Positions 15,870 to 23,642 of a stretch of DNA of 64,000 nt are shown here, piece after piece. Position 1 is the first letter of the stretch. Every line of letters begins with the position of its first letter. The stretch is taken from the NCBI GenBank assembly GCA_002400495.2, contig NVQL02000015.1:22996-86995 (forward strand), given 5' to 3'. A program made the position numbers and the translations under genes. Under the pieces are notes generated by a model. That model did not search any database and was not told where the DNA came from. It worked only from the letters and a program-made list of their open reading frames with translations. This DNA is from Alphaproteobacteria bacterium. Its GTDB lineage: Bacteria; Pseudomonadota; Alphaproteobacteria; Rhizobiales; OSC116.

Positions 15870-17564
15870 TCAGTCCTGTTTATTCAAAGCTGCACCAAGA
15901 ATATCACCAAGTGATGCACCTGAGTCGCTTGAGCCATATTGTGCGACTGCTTCTTTTTCTTCAGCAATTTCTAGTGCTTTGATTGAAACAGATACACGGC
16001 GTGAGCGGGCATCGAATTGCGTGATGCGGGCATCCAAAGTTTCGCCAACTTTAAAGTTGTCGGCATTTTGGTTGTCACGGTCACGCGATAGGTCATTACG
16101 GCGGATGGTGGTGGTTAAACCTGAATCGCCGATTGAAACTTCGACACCATCGTTAGATACACCGATAACTTCACAAGTTACAACAGCACCGCGTTTAAGG
16201 CCAGTTGCAGCTGAATCGCCCATTGGGTCTGCACCTAATTGTTTGATGCCAAGGCTAATGCGTTCTTTGTCGGTATCGACATCAAGCACAACAGCTTTCA
16301 CTTCTTGACCTTTTTTGAACTCTTTAATGGCTTCATCGCCAGAAATGTTCCAATCAAGATCTGACAAATGCACCATGCCGTCTACATCGCCATCAAGGCC
16401 GATGAATAGGCCGAATTCAGTGATGTTCTTAACTTCACCTTCAATTTCGGTACCTGCTGCATATGTTTCAGCAAATTTAAGCCATGGGTTGTCGAGGCAT
16501 TGTTTAAGGCCAAGTGAAATACGGCGTTTTGAAGGATCAACTTCAAGCACCATAACTTCAACTTCTTGGCTGGTTGCCACGATTTTACCAGGATGGATGT
16601 TTTTCTTAGTCCAGCTCATTTCAGAAACATGAACAAGGCCTTCAATGCCGTCATTCAATTCTACAAATGCACCATAATCAGTGATGTTGGTAACTGTACC
16701 TGTGAAACGTGCGCCGATTGGGAATTTAGCATCAACTTCTGACCAAGGATCAGCTTGTAGTTGCTTCATGCCAAGGCTAATGCGTTGGGTATCTGGGTTG
16801 ATTTTAACGATTTGAACTTGAACCGCTTCGCCAACTGTCAGAACTTCTGAAGGATGATTGATGCGTTTCCATGCAATGTCTGTAACATGCAATAGGCCAT
16901 CAATGCCGCCAAGGTCAACAAATGCACCATAATCGGTGATGTTCTTAACGATGCCTTCCATTTCTTGGCCTTCTGCAAGGTTAGCCACAATGTCAGCACG
17001 TTGTTCGGCACGAGCTTCTTCGAGGATTGAGCGACGTGATACAACAATGTTGCCACGGCGTTTGTCCATTTTTAGAACTTGGAAAGGTTGTGAGATGTTC
17101 ATCAACGGTGCGATGTCGCGGATCGGGCGGATGTCTACTTGTGAACCAGGTAGGAAGGCAATTGCGCCATCCAGATCAACAGTGAAACCACCTTTAACGC
17201 GGCCAAAAATTACGCCAGTGACTTTTTCGCCAGCTTCAGACGCTTTTTCAAGACGGATCCAGCTTTCTTCACGACGGGCTTTTTCGCGGCTTAGCATCGC
17301 TTCGCCCATGGCGTTTTCTACACGTTCAAGATAAACTTCAACTTTATCGCCAACAGAAAGATTGTTTTCTTCGCCAGCAACTTGGAATTCTTTGAGAGGA
17401 ATACGACCCTCTGTTTTTAGGCCTACATCGATAATCGCAAGGTCGTTTTCAATAGCAAGCACTGTGCCTGTTACAACTGAACCTTCTTCGATGCTGGTGT
17501 CTGCAAGTGACTCATTTAATAATAGTTCAAAGTCATCCATGCTTGGATTTAGGGATTCTGACAT
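15870..17564 (-). CDS. rpsA: 30S ribosomal protein S1
   Basis: The 564-residue protein is built from six S1 (OB-fold) repeats, seen as recurring GAFVDL/GAFVEL/GLFIGL cores with GLVHVSEM or GMVHLSDL endings. S1 binds mRNA and helps place it on the 30S subunit. Length matches proteobacterial S1. The start has CCGGAGA about 10 nt upstream. It follows cmk in the usual alphaproteobacterial order, but ihfB, often next, is absent; repeats D and C occupy the downstream side. Confidence 0.97.
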   Translation of the reverse strand: MSESLNPSMDDFELLLNESLADTSIEEGSVVTGTVLAIENDLAIIDVGLKTEGRIPLKEFQVAGEENNLSVGDKVEVYLERVENAMGEAMLSREKARREESWIRLEKASEAGEKVTGVIFGRVKGGFTVDLDGAIAFLPGSQVDIRPIRDIAPLMNISQPFQVLKMDKRRGNIVVSRRSILEEARAEQRADIVANLAEGQEMEGIVKNITDYGAFVDLGGIDGLLHVTDIAWKRINHPSEVLTVGEAVQVQIVKINPDTQRISLGMKQLQADPWSEVDAKFPIGARFTGTVTNITDYGAFVELNDGIEGLVHVSEMSWTKKNIHPGKIVATSQEVEVMVLEVDPSKRRISLGLKQCLDNPWLKFAETYAAGTEIEGEVKNITEFGLFIGLDGDVDGMVHLSDLDWNISGDEAIKEFKKGQEVKAVVLDVDTDKERISLGIKQLGADPMGDSAATGLKRGAVVTCEVIGVSNDGVEVSIGDSGLTTTIRRNDLSRDRDNQNADNFKVGETLDARITQFDARSRRVSVSIKALEIAEEKEAVAQYGSSDSGASLGDILGAALNKQD

Positions 17565-17714
17565 TCAAATGTCTCCGGTTTCATATAGTGTTGGCCAATT
17601 GTTGATCAACTGGTCTTCAACCATTTACACATGCAAATGACTGCGTTTGGGTATCTGCCCTTAAGTTTAAGCGCAAATGTTGATTGATGTGAACTTGGCC
17701 GTTGGCTATAAAAA

Positions 17715-18350
17715 TTAAGCAAGTTTAGCGTCTATATAAGCTGACATGGCTTCAACGACGCCATCTATAGACAGTTTTGTCGTATCAATCAAGTGCGCAT
17801 CTTGGGCTTTTTTCATCGGTGAAGCGGCTCTGGTGCTGTCTCTGTGGTCACGCGCTTCTATGGCGGCGGTCACTTGGGCCAATGTATCAGCCTTGCCTTT
17901 GGCTTGGTAGTCAGCAAATCTGCGGCTTGCACGCGATTCCAAGCTGGCAATGACCCAGAATTTAAGGTCGGCATTGGGGAATACAACGGTGCCGATGTCG
18001 CGTCCATCAACGACCGCACTGCCTTGCTGAGCGGCAAATTTTTGTTGAAGCACAGTGATTAAATTGCGAACTTCGGGGATAACTGCCACTTTGGAGGCCA
18101 TGATGCCGCCTTGCATGCTGCGCGCTTGGGCGGGTGGGTTGTCTAAATTATCGGTGGTAATTTGATGAGCTGCGGCTATTGCGGCTTTGACGAATGCGGC
18201 GTTATCTTGGAAAATTTGACCAATGAGATTAACACCAGTGAGGCGATATAGCAGGCCAGAATCTAAGTGTAAAAAACCATATTTTTGGGCAATGAGTTTG
18301 GCAACTGTGCCTTTGCCCGAAGCTTCGGGGCCATCAATGGCAATGATCAT
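17715..18350 (-). CDS. cmk: Cytidylate kinase
   Basis: The 211-residue enzyme phosphorylates CMP and dCMP in pyrimidine nucleotide synthesis. The P-loop GPEASGKGTVAK is at residues 6-17. The CMP-binding region VDGRDIGTVVFPNADLKFW and the lid RDHRDSTRAASPM are present. The usual P-loop in this family is GPAASGKGT; the Glu here is a minor variant. It is 150 bp upstream of rpsA on the same strand, with repeat E upstream of its promoter. Confidence 0.95.
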   Translation of the reverse strand: MIIAIDGPEASGKGTVAKLIAQKYGFLHLDSGLLYRLTGVNLIGQIFQDNAAFVKAAIAAAHQITTDNLDNPPAQARSMQGGIMASKVAVIPEVRNLITVLQQKFAAQQGSAVVDGRDIGTVVFPNADLKFWVIASLESRASRRFADYQAKGKADTLAQVTAAIEARDHRDSTRAASPMKKAQDAHLIDTTKLSIDGVVEAMSAYIDAKLA

Positions 18351-18449
18351 GAAAGGGGTTCCTGTTTATGATGAGTTTTAATGGAAAAAGAGGGGGGTGT
18401 CGATGAGTTTTTTGGGTTACTTGAGGCTTTCGTGGTTTTATATTTGGCC

Positions 18450-18846
18450 CCTCTTTTTTCGTTCGCGTTGCTCTCTAGTAGCCCTGCGGGCGTTCGCTCC
18501 GCTCTCTAGCTAAGCCACTCGGCCGCTGATGGGACGTAAACTCACCACCCAACCTAACCGCATTACACTTAGTGAGCTAGAGTTTGGCGAAACTCTGCAT
18601 TTCGGTGCGTCCAACAAATTCTGAATTTGCTGTTTGGTGCTATACTGCTTTTCATGGAAAAAGGGTCCTCGCCCGTAGGGTGAGGCAAGCGCGACTGCGC
18701 GTCGCCGTTAGGCGTGGCAAGAGAGCGGAGCGAACGCACGCTAGTGCTAATAGAGAGCAACGCGAACGATAAAAGAGAGGCAAAGCCGAACGAAAAAATG
18801 CAAACTTCCAGAGCATGGGCAGGAGTGCCACCCTGTATAGGCTGCA
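18450..18846 (-). repeat. Dispersed palindrome-ended repeat, copy E (longest arms, inverted interior)
   Basis: Long inverted arms of about 65-70 bp (18453-18520 and 18713-18781) are made of TTCGTTCGCGTTGCTCTCTA and CGTTCGCTCCGCTCTCTAG blocks. The interior matches B and D, including GCGACTGCGCGTCGCCGTTA. The right flank AAACTTCCAGAGCATGGGCA through TATAGGCTG is nearly identical to the right flank of B, yet the interior between the arms faces the other way. The repeat ends about 60 bp before the surviving Lrp/AsnC homology. Confidence 0.85.
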
Positions 18847-18887
18847 TCACTTAGATTAGCTTCAGTAAATAAATAGCGGCGAAGCCG

Positions 18888-19175
18888 ATGAGCATGGTTC
18901 GGACGACGTGGTTGGTGATTATTGCTGTCGATTTGGAGCGTGACCTGCTTAAGGAAATTGATGAATTTAAACGCCGTGCACGAGCAGAAAGCCAAGTTCA
19001 GCATAGCTATTGTGTGGCGGGGGATTGTGACTTTACGCTGATTGTGATTGCCAAAGATATGAAAGATTATGAAGCTTTTACGCATCGGTTTTTCTTTAAT
19101 GCTAGTAATGTCAGGCGGTTTCGAAGTTCTATTGTGGTGGCGCGGGAAAAAGTGACAAGTTATGTGCCGCTCTGA
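18888..19175 (+). pseudogene. Lrp/AsnC regulator remnant: ligand-binding (RAM) domain only
   Basis: The 95-residue frame matches only the C-terminal RAM/ligand domain of Lrp/AsnC proteins, from about residue 11 (VDLERDLLKEIDEF, then VQHSYCVAGDCDFTLIVIA and NVRRFRSSIVVAREKVTSY). The N-terminal helix-turn-helix of roughly 65 residues is missing. The first ten residues look like read-in from unrelated DNA, whose minus strand encodes a hydrophobic end (MLIGFAAIYLLKLI, stop). Repeat E lies 42 bp upstream, so rearrangement at the repeat probably removed the DNA-binding half. A free-standing RAM-domain protein is the alternative. Confidence 0.7.
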
Positions 19176-19368
19176 CGTTAATGAAGTTGGTGTTAAGTTT
19201 AAGTTACTAGAGGGTAAATTTTTGCTTATTTGACAGGGTTCACGATTAAGGGTAATTAAGCAAAAAATCAAAAAAGTGCATTTATTTCAATTTCGTCTTG
19301 TTTCAGAAACAAAATGGGTGCTAAATAAAAACCACACCAAGTGAAAAACCCAACTCAAGGAAATATCT

Positions 19369-20298
19369 ATGCATATATATCTGCCGATTGCAGAAATTAG
19401 CGTGAATATTTTTCTTTTGCTGGCCATTGGTGGCGGCATTGGGTTTTTGTCTGGCTTGTTTGGGGTTGGGGGTGGTTTTTTACTCACTCCGTTGCTTATT
19501 TTTACGGGCATTCCGCCCGCTGTGGCTGTGGCCACTGGCGCTAACCAAATTGTTGCTTCTTCGCTGTCGGGTGTGATGGCGCATTTTCGGCGTAAAACGG
19601 TTGATATAAAAATGGGTTTGGTGCTGCTCTCTGGTGGTATTGTTGGCTCATTTTTAGGCGTTGGATTGTTTAACTGGCTTAAAAGTGTTGGGCAGGTTGA
19701 TCTGCTTATTTCTATTTCTTATGTGGTGTTTTTGGGTATTATCGGCAGTTTAATGCTGGCTGAAAGCCTGCGGGCTATATGGCGGTTGCGCAACGGCACT
19801 GCCCCACCGCGGCGGCGGCCTGGCTCGCATAACTGGGTGCATAAAATGCCGTTGAAAATGCGGTTTCGTGCCTCGCATTTATATATTAGTGCCATTCCGC
19901 CGATTATTATTGGCATGTTGGTTGGGGTGTTGGCGTCTATTATGGGTGTTGGTGGCGGGTTTATTATGGTGCCTGCGATGATTTATATTTTAAAAATGCC
20001 GACCAATGTGGTGGTCGGTACATCACTGTTTCAGATTATGTTTGTGACTGCTTTGGTGACGATTTTGCATAGTGGGCAAAACCAAACTGTTGATGTTGTA
20101 TTGGCCACCATCTCGCTGGTTGGCGGGGTGATTGGCGCGCAATTTGGCGTGCGGTTTAGCCAAAAATTAAGACCCGAATTGTTACGGGCATTATTGGCGG
20201 GCATGGTGATGTTGGTGTGCCTTAAATTGGGGTTTGATTTGGTGCTACAGCCCGAAGAAATGTTCCAGCTCATGCCACTCAACATGGCCAGCGAATAG
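19369..20298 (+). CDS. TauE/SafE (TSUP) family sulfite/anion exporter
   Basis: The 309-residue inner membrane protein has about eight helices and two TSUP half-repeats. Both are marked by glycine-rich GVGGGF segments (GLFGVGGGFLLTPLL near residue 35 and SIMGVGGGFIMVPAM near 190). TauE/SafE proteins export sulfite, sulfoacetate or other organosulfur anions. CAAGGAAATATCT precedes the ATG. The TIGR02186 gene follows after 8 bp and is a usual companion, so the two form an operon. Confidence 0.9.
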   Translation: MHIYLPIAEISVNIFLLLAIGGGIGFLSGLFGVGGGFLLTPLLIFTGIPPAVAVATGANQIVASSLSGVMAHFRRKTVDIKMGLVLLSGGIVGSFLGVGLFNWLKSVGQVDLLISISYVVFLGIIGSLMLAESLRAIWRLRNGTAPPRRRPGSHNWVHKMPLKMRFRASHLYISAIPPIIIGMLVGVLASIMGVGGGFIMVPAMIYILKMPTNVVVGTSLFQIMFVTALVTILHSGQNQTVDVVLATISLVGGVIGAQFGVRFSQKLRPELLRALLAGMVMLVCLKLGFDLVLQPEEMFQLMPLNMASE

Positions 20299-20306
20299 GG
20301 GAATTT

Positions 20307-21080
20307 ATGTCAATAATATTTAAATTATTCCTCAGTATATTGCTATTTGTCGGCACATCGAGTGTGGCGAAAGCCGATTTGGTGACTGACCTATCTGAAC
20401 GCCGCATTGACATTAACTCGACCTTTACGGGTGCTAGTCTGCTGCTGTTTGGCACTTTTACTGAAGCGTTTGACTATGACCCTAAGCGCCATGACATTGT
20501 GATTACGGTCAAAGGCCCCAATAAGCCGATGATATTGCGTAAAAAGGCCAAAAAAGGTGGGATTTGGATTAACTATTTCCGCGAAGAATATATGGAAATT
20601 CCGTCTTATTATTCGGTATTGAGCAGCCGCCCGCTTGAGGATATTTCTGACAAGCCAACGCTTGGCAAATATGGACTTGGCACAAGTTTTTTGTTTTTTA
20701 ACCCGAATTTAAACCGCCAAAGATTGCCTGATGAAAAAGCCTGGTTAGACTTTAGAAACGCAGCGGTGCGGCTTAAGAAGGAAGAAAAATTATATATCGA
20801 TCAGCCCAATGGGGTGAAATTTGTTGGCAATGGTTTGTTTCGTGCCAATGTTGATTTCCCTGCCAATGTCGATGTGGGAAAATATGAGGTGAGTGCTTAT
20901 TTATTCCGCGATGGCAACATGATTTTTGAAGAGCATTCGCCGATTACCATGAGTAAATTTGGCTTTAGCAACCAACTTACGCAATTTGCGCATAATTACC
21001 CGTGGACACATGGTTTTGCTGCGGTTTTATTTGCGTTATTTTCGGGCTGGTTGGCGGCCGTTGTGTTTAAACGTAAATAA
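20307..21080 (+). CDS. TIGR02186 family membrane-anchored protein
   Basis: The 257-residue protein has an N-terminal signal sequence (residues 1-24, ending VAKA), a soluble beta-rich periplasmic domain, and a C-terminal helix (about 232-253, FAAVLFALFSGWLAAVVF). The start LVTDLSERRIDINSTFTGAS is typical of TIGR02186, a conserved alphaproteobacterial family found next to TSUP exporters. Its biochemical role is unknown; context suggests a periplasmic partner of the anion exporter at 19369. GGGGAATTT stands before the ATG. Confidence 0.82.
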   Translation: MSIIFKLFLSILLFVGTSSVAKADLVTDLSERRIDINSTFTGASLLLFGTFTEAFDYDPKRHDIVITVKGPNKPMILRKKAKKGGIWINYFREEYMEIPSYYSVLSSRPLEDISDKPTLGKYGLGTSFLFFNPNLNRQRLPDEKAWLDFRNAAVRLKKEEKLYIDQPNGVKFVGNGLFRANVDFPANVDVGKYEVSAYLFRDGNMIFEEHSPITMSKFGFSNQLTQFAHNYPWTHGFAAVLFALFSGWLAAVVFKRK

Positions 21081-21140
21081 TTGGCAATGGCCAACGACTT
21101 GGCAAATGCGTAAAGATCTCTTATAGATAAATGACAAATT

Positions 21141-21172
21141 TCTAGAATGTCACTTATCTAGAACGACACTTA
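21141..21172 (+). repeat. Tandem 16-bp direct repeat upstream of the VOC gene
   Basis: TCTAGAATGTCACTTA is followed at once by TCTAGAACGACACTTA (14 of 16 identical). The pair ends 12 bp before the ATG of the next gene, overlapping the promoter or leader. A regulator-binding pair is possible but no factor can be named. Confidence 0.55.
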
Positions 21173-21184
21173 TGAGGGTTATCA

Positions 21185-21649
21185 ATGTCCAAGAATGCAA
21201 TCCCAAAAAATTATCAAGCAACTCCCTATCTTATCTGTCGAAATGCTGTGGATGCACTTAAATGGTATTGCAAAGCTTTTGGCGCAACTGAAATGGTTTG
21301 CCTTGATGATGATACGAAAAAAGTGATGCATGCTGAAATTCGCATTGGTGAAGCGGCGATTATGTTGGCTGATGAATTTCCAGATATGGGATATAAAAGC
21401 CCTGAGACAATTGGGGGATCTGCTGTCTCTATTTTGGTGTATGTAGAAGATGTTGATTTAATATTTGCTCGCGCTATAGAATTAGGCGCAAAAGAGGTTA
21501 TGCCGATCTCAGATCAATTTGATGGTGACCGAAGAGGCACGCTTGTTGACCCATATGGCCATATTTGGCTTCTTGCCACGCGCAAAGAAGACATATCAAT
21601 GGATGAATTGAAACTAAGATTCAATAAAATGATGCAGAGCGGTAGTTGA
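21185..21649 (+). CDS. VOC (PhnB/glyoxalase-like) family protein
   Basis: The 154-residue product has two beta-alpha-beta-beta-beta modules of the vicinal oxygen chelate fold. It is of PhnB type: YLICRNAVDALKWYCKAFGATE at the start, the HAEIRIGEAAIMLADEF strand pair, and VDPYGHIWLLATRKEDI at the end. Such proteins bind a metal and small ligands; no substrate can be given. GAGGGTT precedes the ATG. It converges with the two DUF2093 genes. Confidence 0.85.
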   Translation: MSKNAIPKNYQATPYLICRNAVDALKWYCKAFGATEMVCLDDDTKKVMHAEIRIGEAAIMLADEFPDMGYKSPETIGGSAVSILVYVEDVDLIFARAIELGAKEVMPISDQFDGDRRGTLVDPYGHIWLLATRKEDISMDELKLRFNKMMQSGS

Positions 21650-21652
21650 AGT

Positions 21653-21859
21653 TTAAGAGTTTACTTCTAATTCTCTTTTGAGCGATGAGGCGCCGTCTAT
21701 ATAGGCTTCTTGGCGTTCGACATTCCAGTAATTTAGATTGTCGAGGGCGATTTTTTTGCCAGTGACGGCACATAAGACAAATGAGCCTTTTTTTCTGATC
21801 TCGTAATCGGCGGGATGATAAAATAATTCCGCTGGTTTATCTTTGCCCATTCCAAACAT
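21653..21859 (-). CDS. DUF2093 protein, second copy
   Basis: This 68-residue protein shows the DUF2093 pattern: FYHPADYEIRKKGSFVLCAV, then a strand and helix ending LNYWNVERQEAYIDGASSLK. It has one conserved Cys and WNVERQEAY. The family is small, alphaproteobacterial and of unknown function, often beside xseA. It is a tandem paralogue of the next gene, 2 bp away, and both follow xseA on the minus strand. Confidence 0.8.
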   Translation of the reverse strand: MFGMGKDKPAELFYHPADYEIRKKGSFVLCAVTGKKIALDNLNYWNVERQEAYIDGASSLKRELEVNS

Positions 21860-21861
21860 AT

Positions 21862-22071
21862 TTATGCCTTATTAAATTCTTGTTCGCGCCGCATCATAGC
21901 CGCGCCATCAGTATAAGCTTCTTGGCGCTCAACGCTCCAATATTTTAAGTTTTCTAACAATATTCTTTGTTGGGTCACTGCGCATAATACATAATTTCCA
22001 GCCTTGATGATGATATAATCGGGTGTGTTATAATGTATTTTTGCTTCATTTTGGTCACTTAACCCAAACAT
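21862..22071 (-). CDS. DUF2093 protein, first copy
   Basis: This 69-residue protein has the DUF2093 core: YNTPDYIIIKAGNYVLCAVT, QRILLENLKYWSVERQEAYT. It is about half identical to its downstream neighbour, with the same spacing of Cys and YW-VERQEAY. It lies 8 bp after xseA, so xseA and both copies are probably co-transcribed. No function is known. Confidence 0.82.
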   Translation of the reverse strand: MFGLSDQNEAKIHYNTPDYIIIKAGNYVLCAVTQQRILLENLKYWSVERQEAYTDGAAMMRREQEFNKA

Positions 22072-22079
22072 TTATTTTC

Positions 22080-23543
22080 CTAATCAAACAGATTGCCTTG
22101 ACCCGTATCTATCTTTGGTTTGGGTTTTGGCTTAGTCGATTTTTTAGCGGTTTTTGGTGGTTTGTCAACCTTAGAAGCGTTTGCGCCAACTGTTGCGCCA
22201 AATTCGCCGTCGGCCAAGCGAATGTGAATGGGCAAACCTTGTTTGGCTTGTTTGACTGATTTGAGGCTTTTGCCTGCTTCATCTAGCACCAAAGCGAAAC
22301 CGCGGTTCAAGACGCCTTTATAAGAGTAGGAATTGAGCAATTTGCCAACATTGTCGAGCCGCGTGGTTTTTTGTTTCAGCTCAATGGTCACAGATTGTTT
22401 TAGGCGTTGCGAAAACTGGTTGATGTTTTGGGTTTTGTTGCGGATATTTTGCAGTAGGGATATTGGTGACAAACGGCCTGCTAAGCGTTCATATTGATTG
22501 CGCTTGTTGGCGGTGCCGGCTTTTAACGCGCCTTGTAAACGCAAAATGGCATGATCTAGTTTTTGGCGTGGCTGCATTAATAAGTCGTTTAACTTGGGCA
22601 GGCCGCGTTTGGCGGCTAGTAATTTTTGGCCGCCATGCTCAAGCATGCGGTGCATGCCTTGCTTAATGCGAAAGGCGCGGTCATCCATCATTAAAATGAG
22701 TTCGCGCTTGATTGGCACGGCCATTTCGGCAGCGCCTGTTGGGGTGGGGGCGCGTTTGTCGGAGGCGAAATCGATTAACGTGGTGTCGGTTTCGTGGCCA
22801 ATGGCCGAGATGATCGGGATGGCGCTGTTGGCGGTGGCGCGCACCACAATTTCTTCGTTAAAGCCCCATAAATCCTCGAGTGAGCCACCGCCACGGGCGA
22901 CAATGATTAAATCTGGCTTGGGCATGTTATCGGGGTTTTGGCTGGCATCATCACTTAGGGCGTTGAAACCATCGATGGCGGCGCTGACCTCGGCGGCGCA
23001 AGTTTCGCCTTGCACGCGGGCGGGCCAGATGATGACATGGCAGGGAAAACGGTCGTTAATGCGGTGCATAATGTCTCTGATCACCGCGCCTGTTGGTGAG
23101 GTGATGACGCCGATGACTTTGGGCAAAAATGGCAGTGGCTGTTTGCGGTCGGTATCGAACAGGCCTTCGGCGGCTAGCTTTTTTTTGCGTTCTTCGAGCA
23201 AGGCCATTAGTGCGCCGACGCCTGCTGGCTCTAAGCGCTCGATGATGATTTGGTAACGCGATGAGCCGGGGAAGGTTGAGAGCTTGCCGATGGCAATGAC
23301 TTCCATGCCTTCTTCGGGCTTGAAGCGCAATTTGCTGAACACGCCGCGCCATACGACAGCGTCCATGCGGGCTTTTTCGTCTTTGAGTGAAAAATAGGCG
23401 TGGCCGCTTGAATGGGGGCCTCGGTAGCCCGAAATTTCGCCTCTGATGCGCACGTAAGAAAAATTATCTTCGACCAAGCGTTTGAGGCTTTGGGAAATCT
23501 CTGAAACCGATAATTCCAAAACGTTGCTTTTCGACTCACTCAT
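22080..23543 (-). CDS. xseA: Exodeoxyribonuclease VII large subunit
   Basis: The 487-residue protein has an N-terminal OB-fold (VRIRGEISGYRGPHSSGHAY near residue 31), the catalytic region VIGVITSPTGAVIRDIMHRI, the motif DLIIVARGGGSLEDLWGFNE, and HETDTTLIDFASDKRAPTPT. A long coiled-coil region and a Lys/Pro-rich tail follow. With XseB it degrades single-stranded DNA to oligonucleotides in repair. It is divergent from purD, as often seen in alphaproteobacteria. Confidence 0.95.
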   Translation of the reverse strand: MSESKSNVLELSVSEISQSLKRLVEDNFSYVRIRGEISGYRGPHSSGHAYFSLKDEKARMDAVVWRGVFSKLRFKPEEGMEVIAIGKLSTFPGSSRYQIIIERLEPAGVGALMALLEERKKKLAAEGLFDTDRKQPLPFLPKVIGVITSPTGAVIRDIMHRINDRFPCHVIIWPARVQGETCAAEVSAAIDGFNALSDDASQNPDNMPKPDLIIVARGGGSLEDLWGFNEEIVVRATANSAIPIISAIGHETDTTLIDFASDKRAPTPTGAAEMAVPIKRELILMMDDRAFRIKQGMHRMLEHGGQKLLAAKRGLPKLNDLLMQPRQKLDHAILRLQGALKAGTANKRNQYERLAGRLSPISLLQNIRNKTQNINQFSQRLKQSVTIELKQKTTRLDNVGKLLNSYSYKGVLNRGFALVLDEAGKSLKSVKQAKQGLPIHIRLADGEFGATVGANASKVDKPPKTAKKSTKPKPKPKIDTGQGNLFD

Positions 23544-23642
23544 AAATGTCTCGATTTATAAAAAATTGGGTTTAAGTTAACAGTTTTTACTGATAAACAT
23601 AGCTAAATTTATTTTAAAAATTGGTTTTTAAAAAGGTGCTGC

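Noticed and set aside
18747-19271. 174-aa minus-strand ORF across repeat E and the AsnC remnant.
   Set aside because: Most of it is antisense to the conserved RAM-domain frame and the repeat; no homology features beyond a short hydrophobic end in another frame.
22594-23256. 220-aa plus-strand ORF opposite xseA.
   Set aside because: It is a shadow of a well-supported xseA; its sequence is Ser/Ala/Pro-rich with no recognisable domain or ribosome site.
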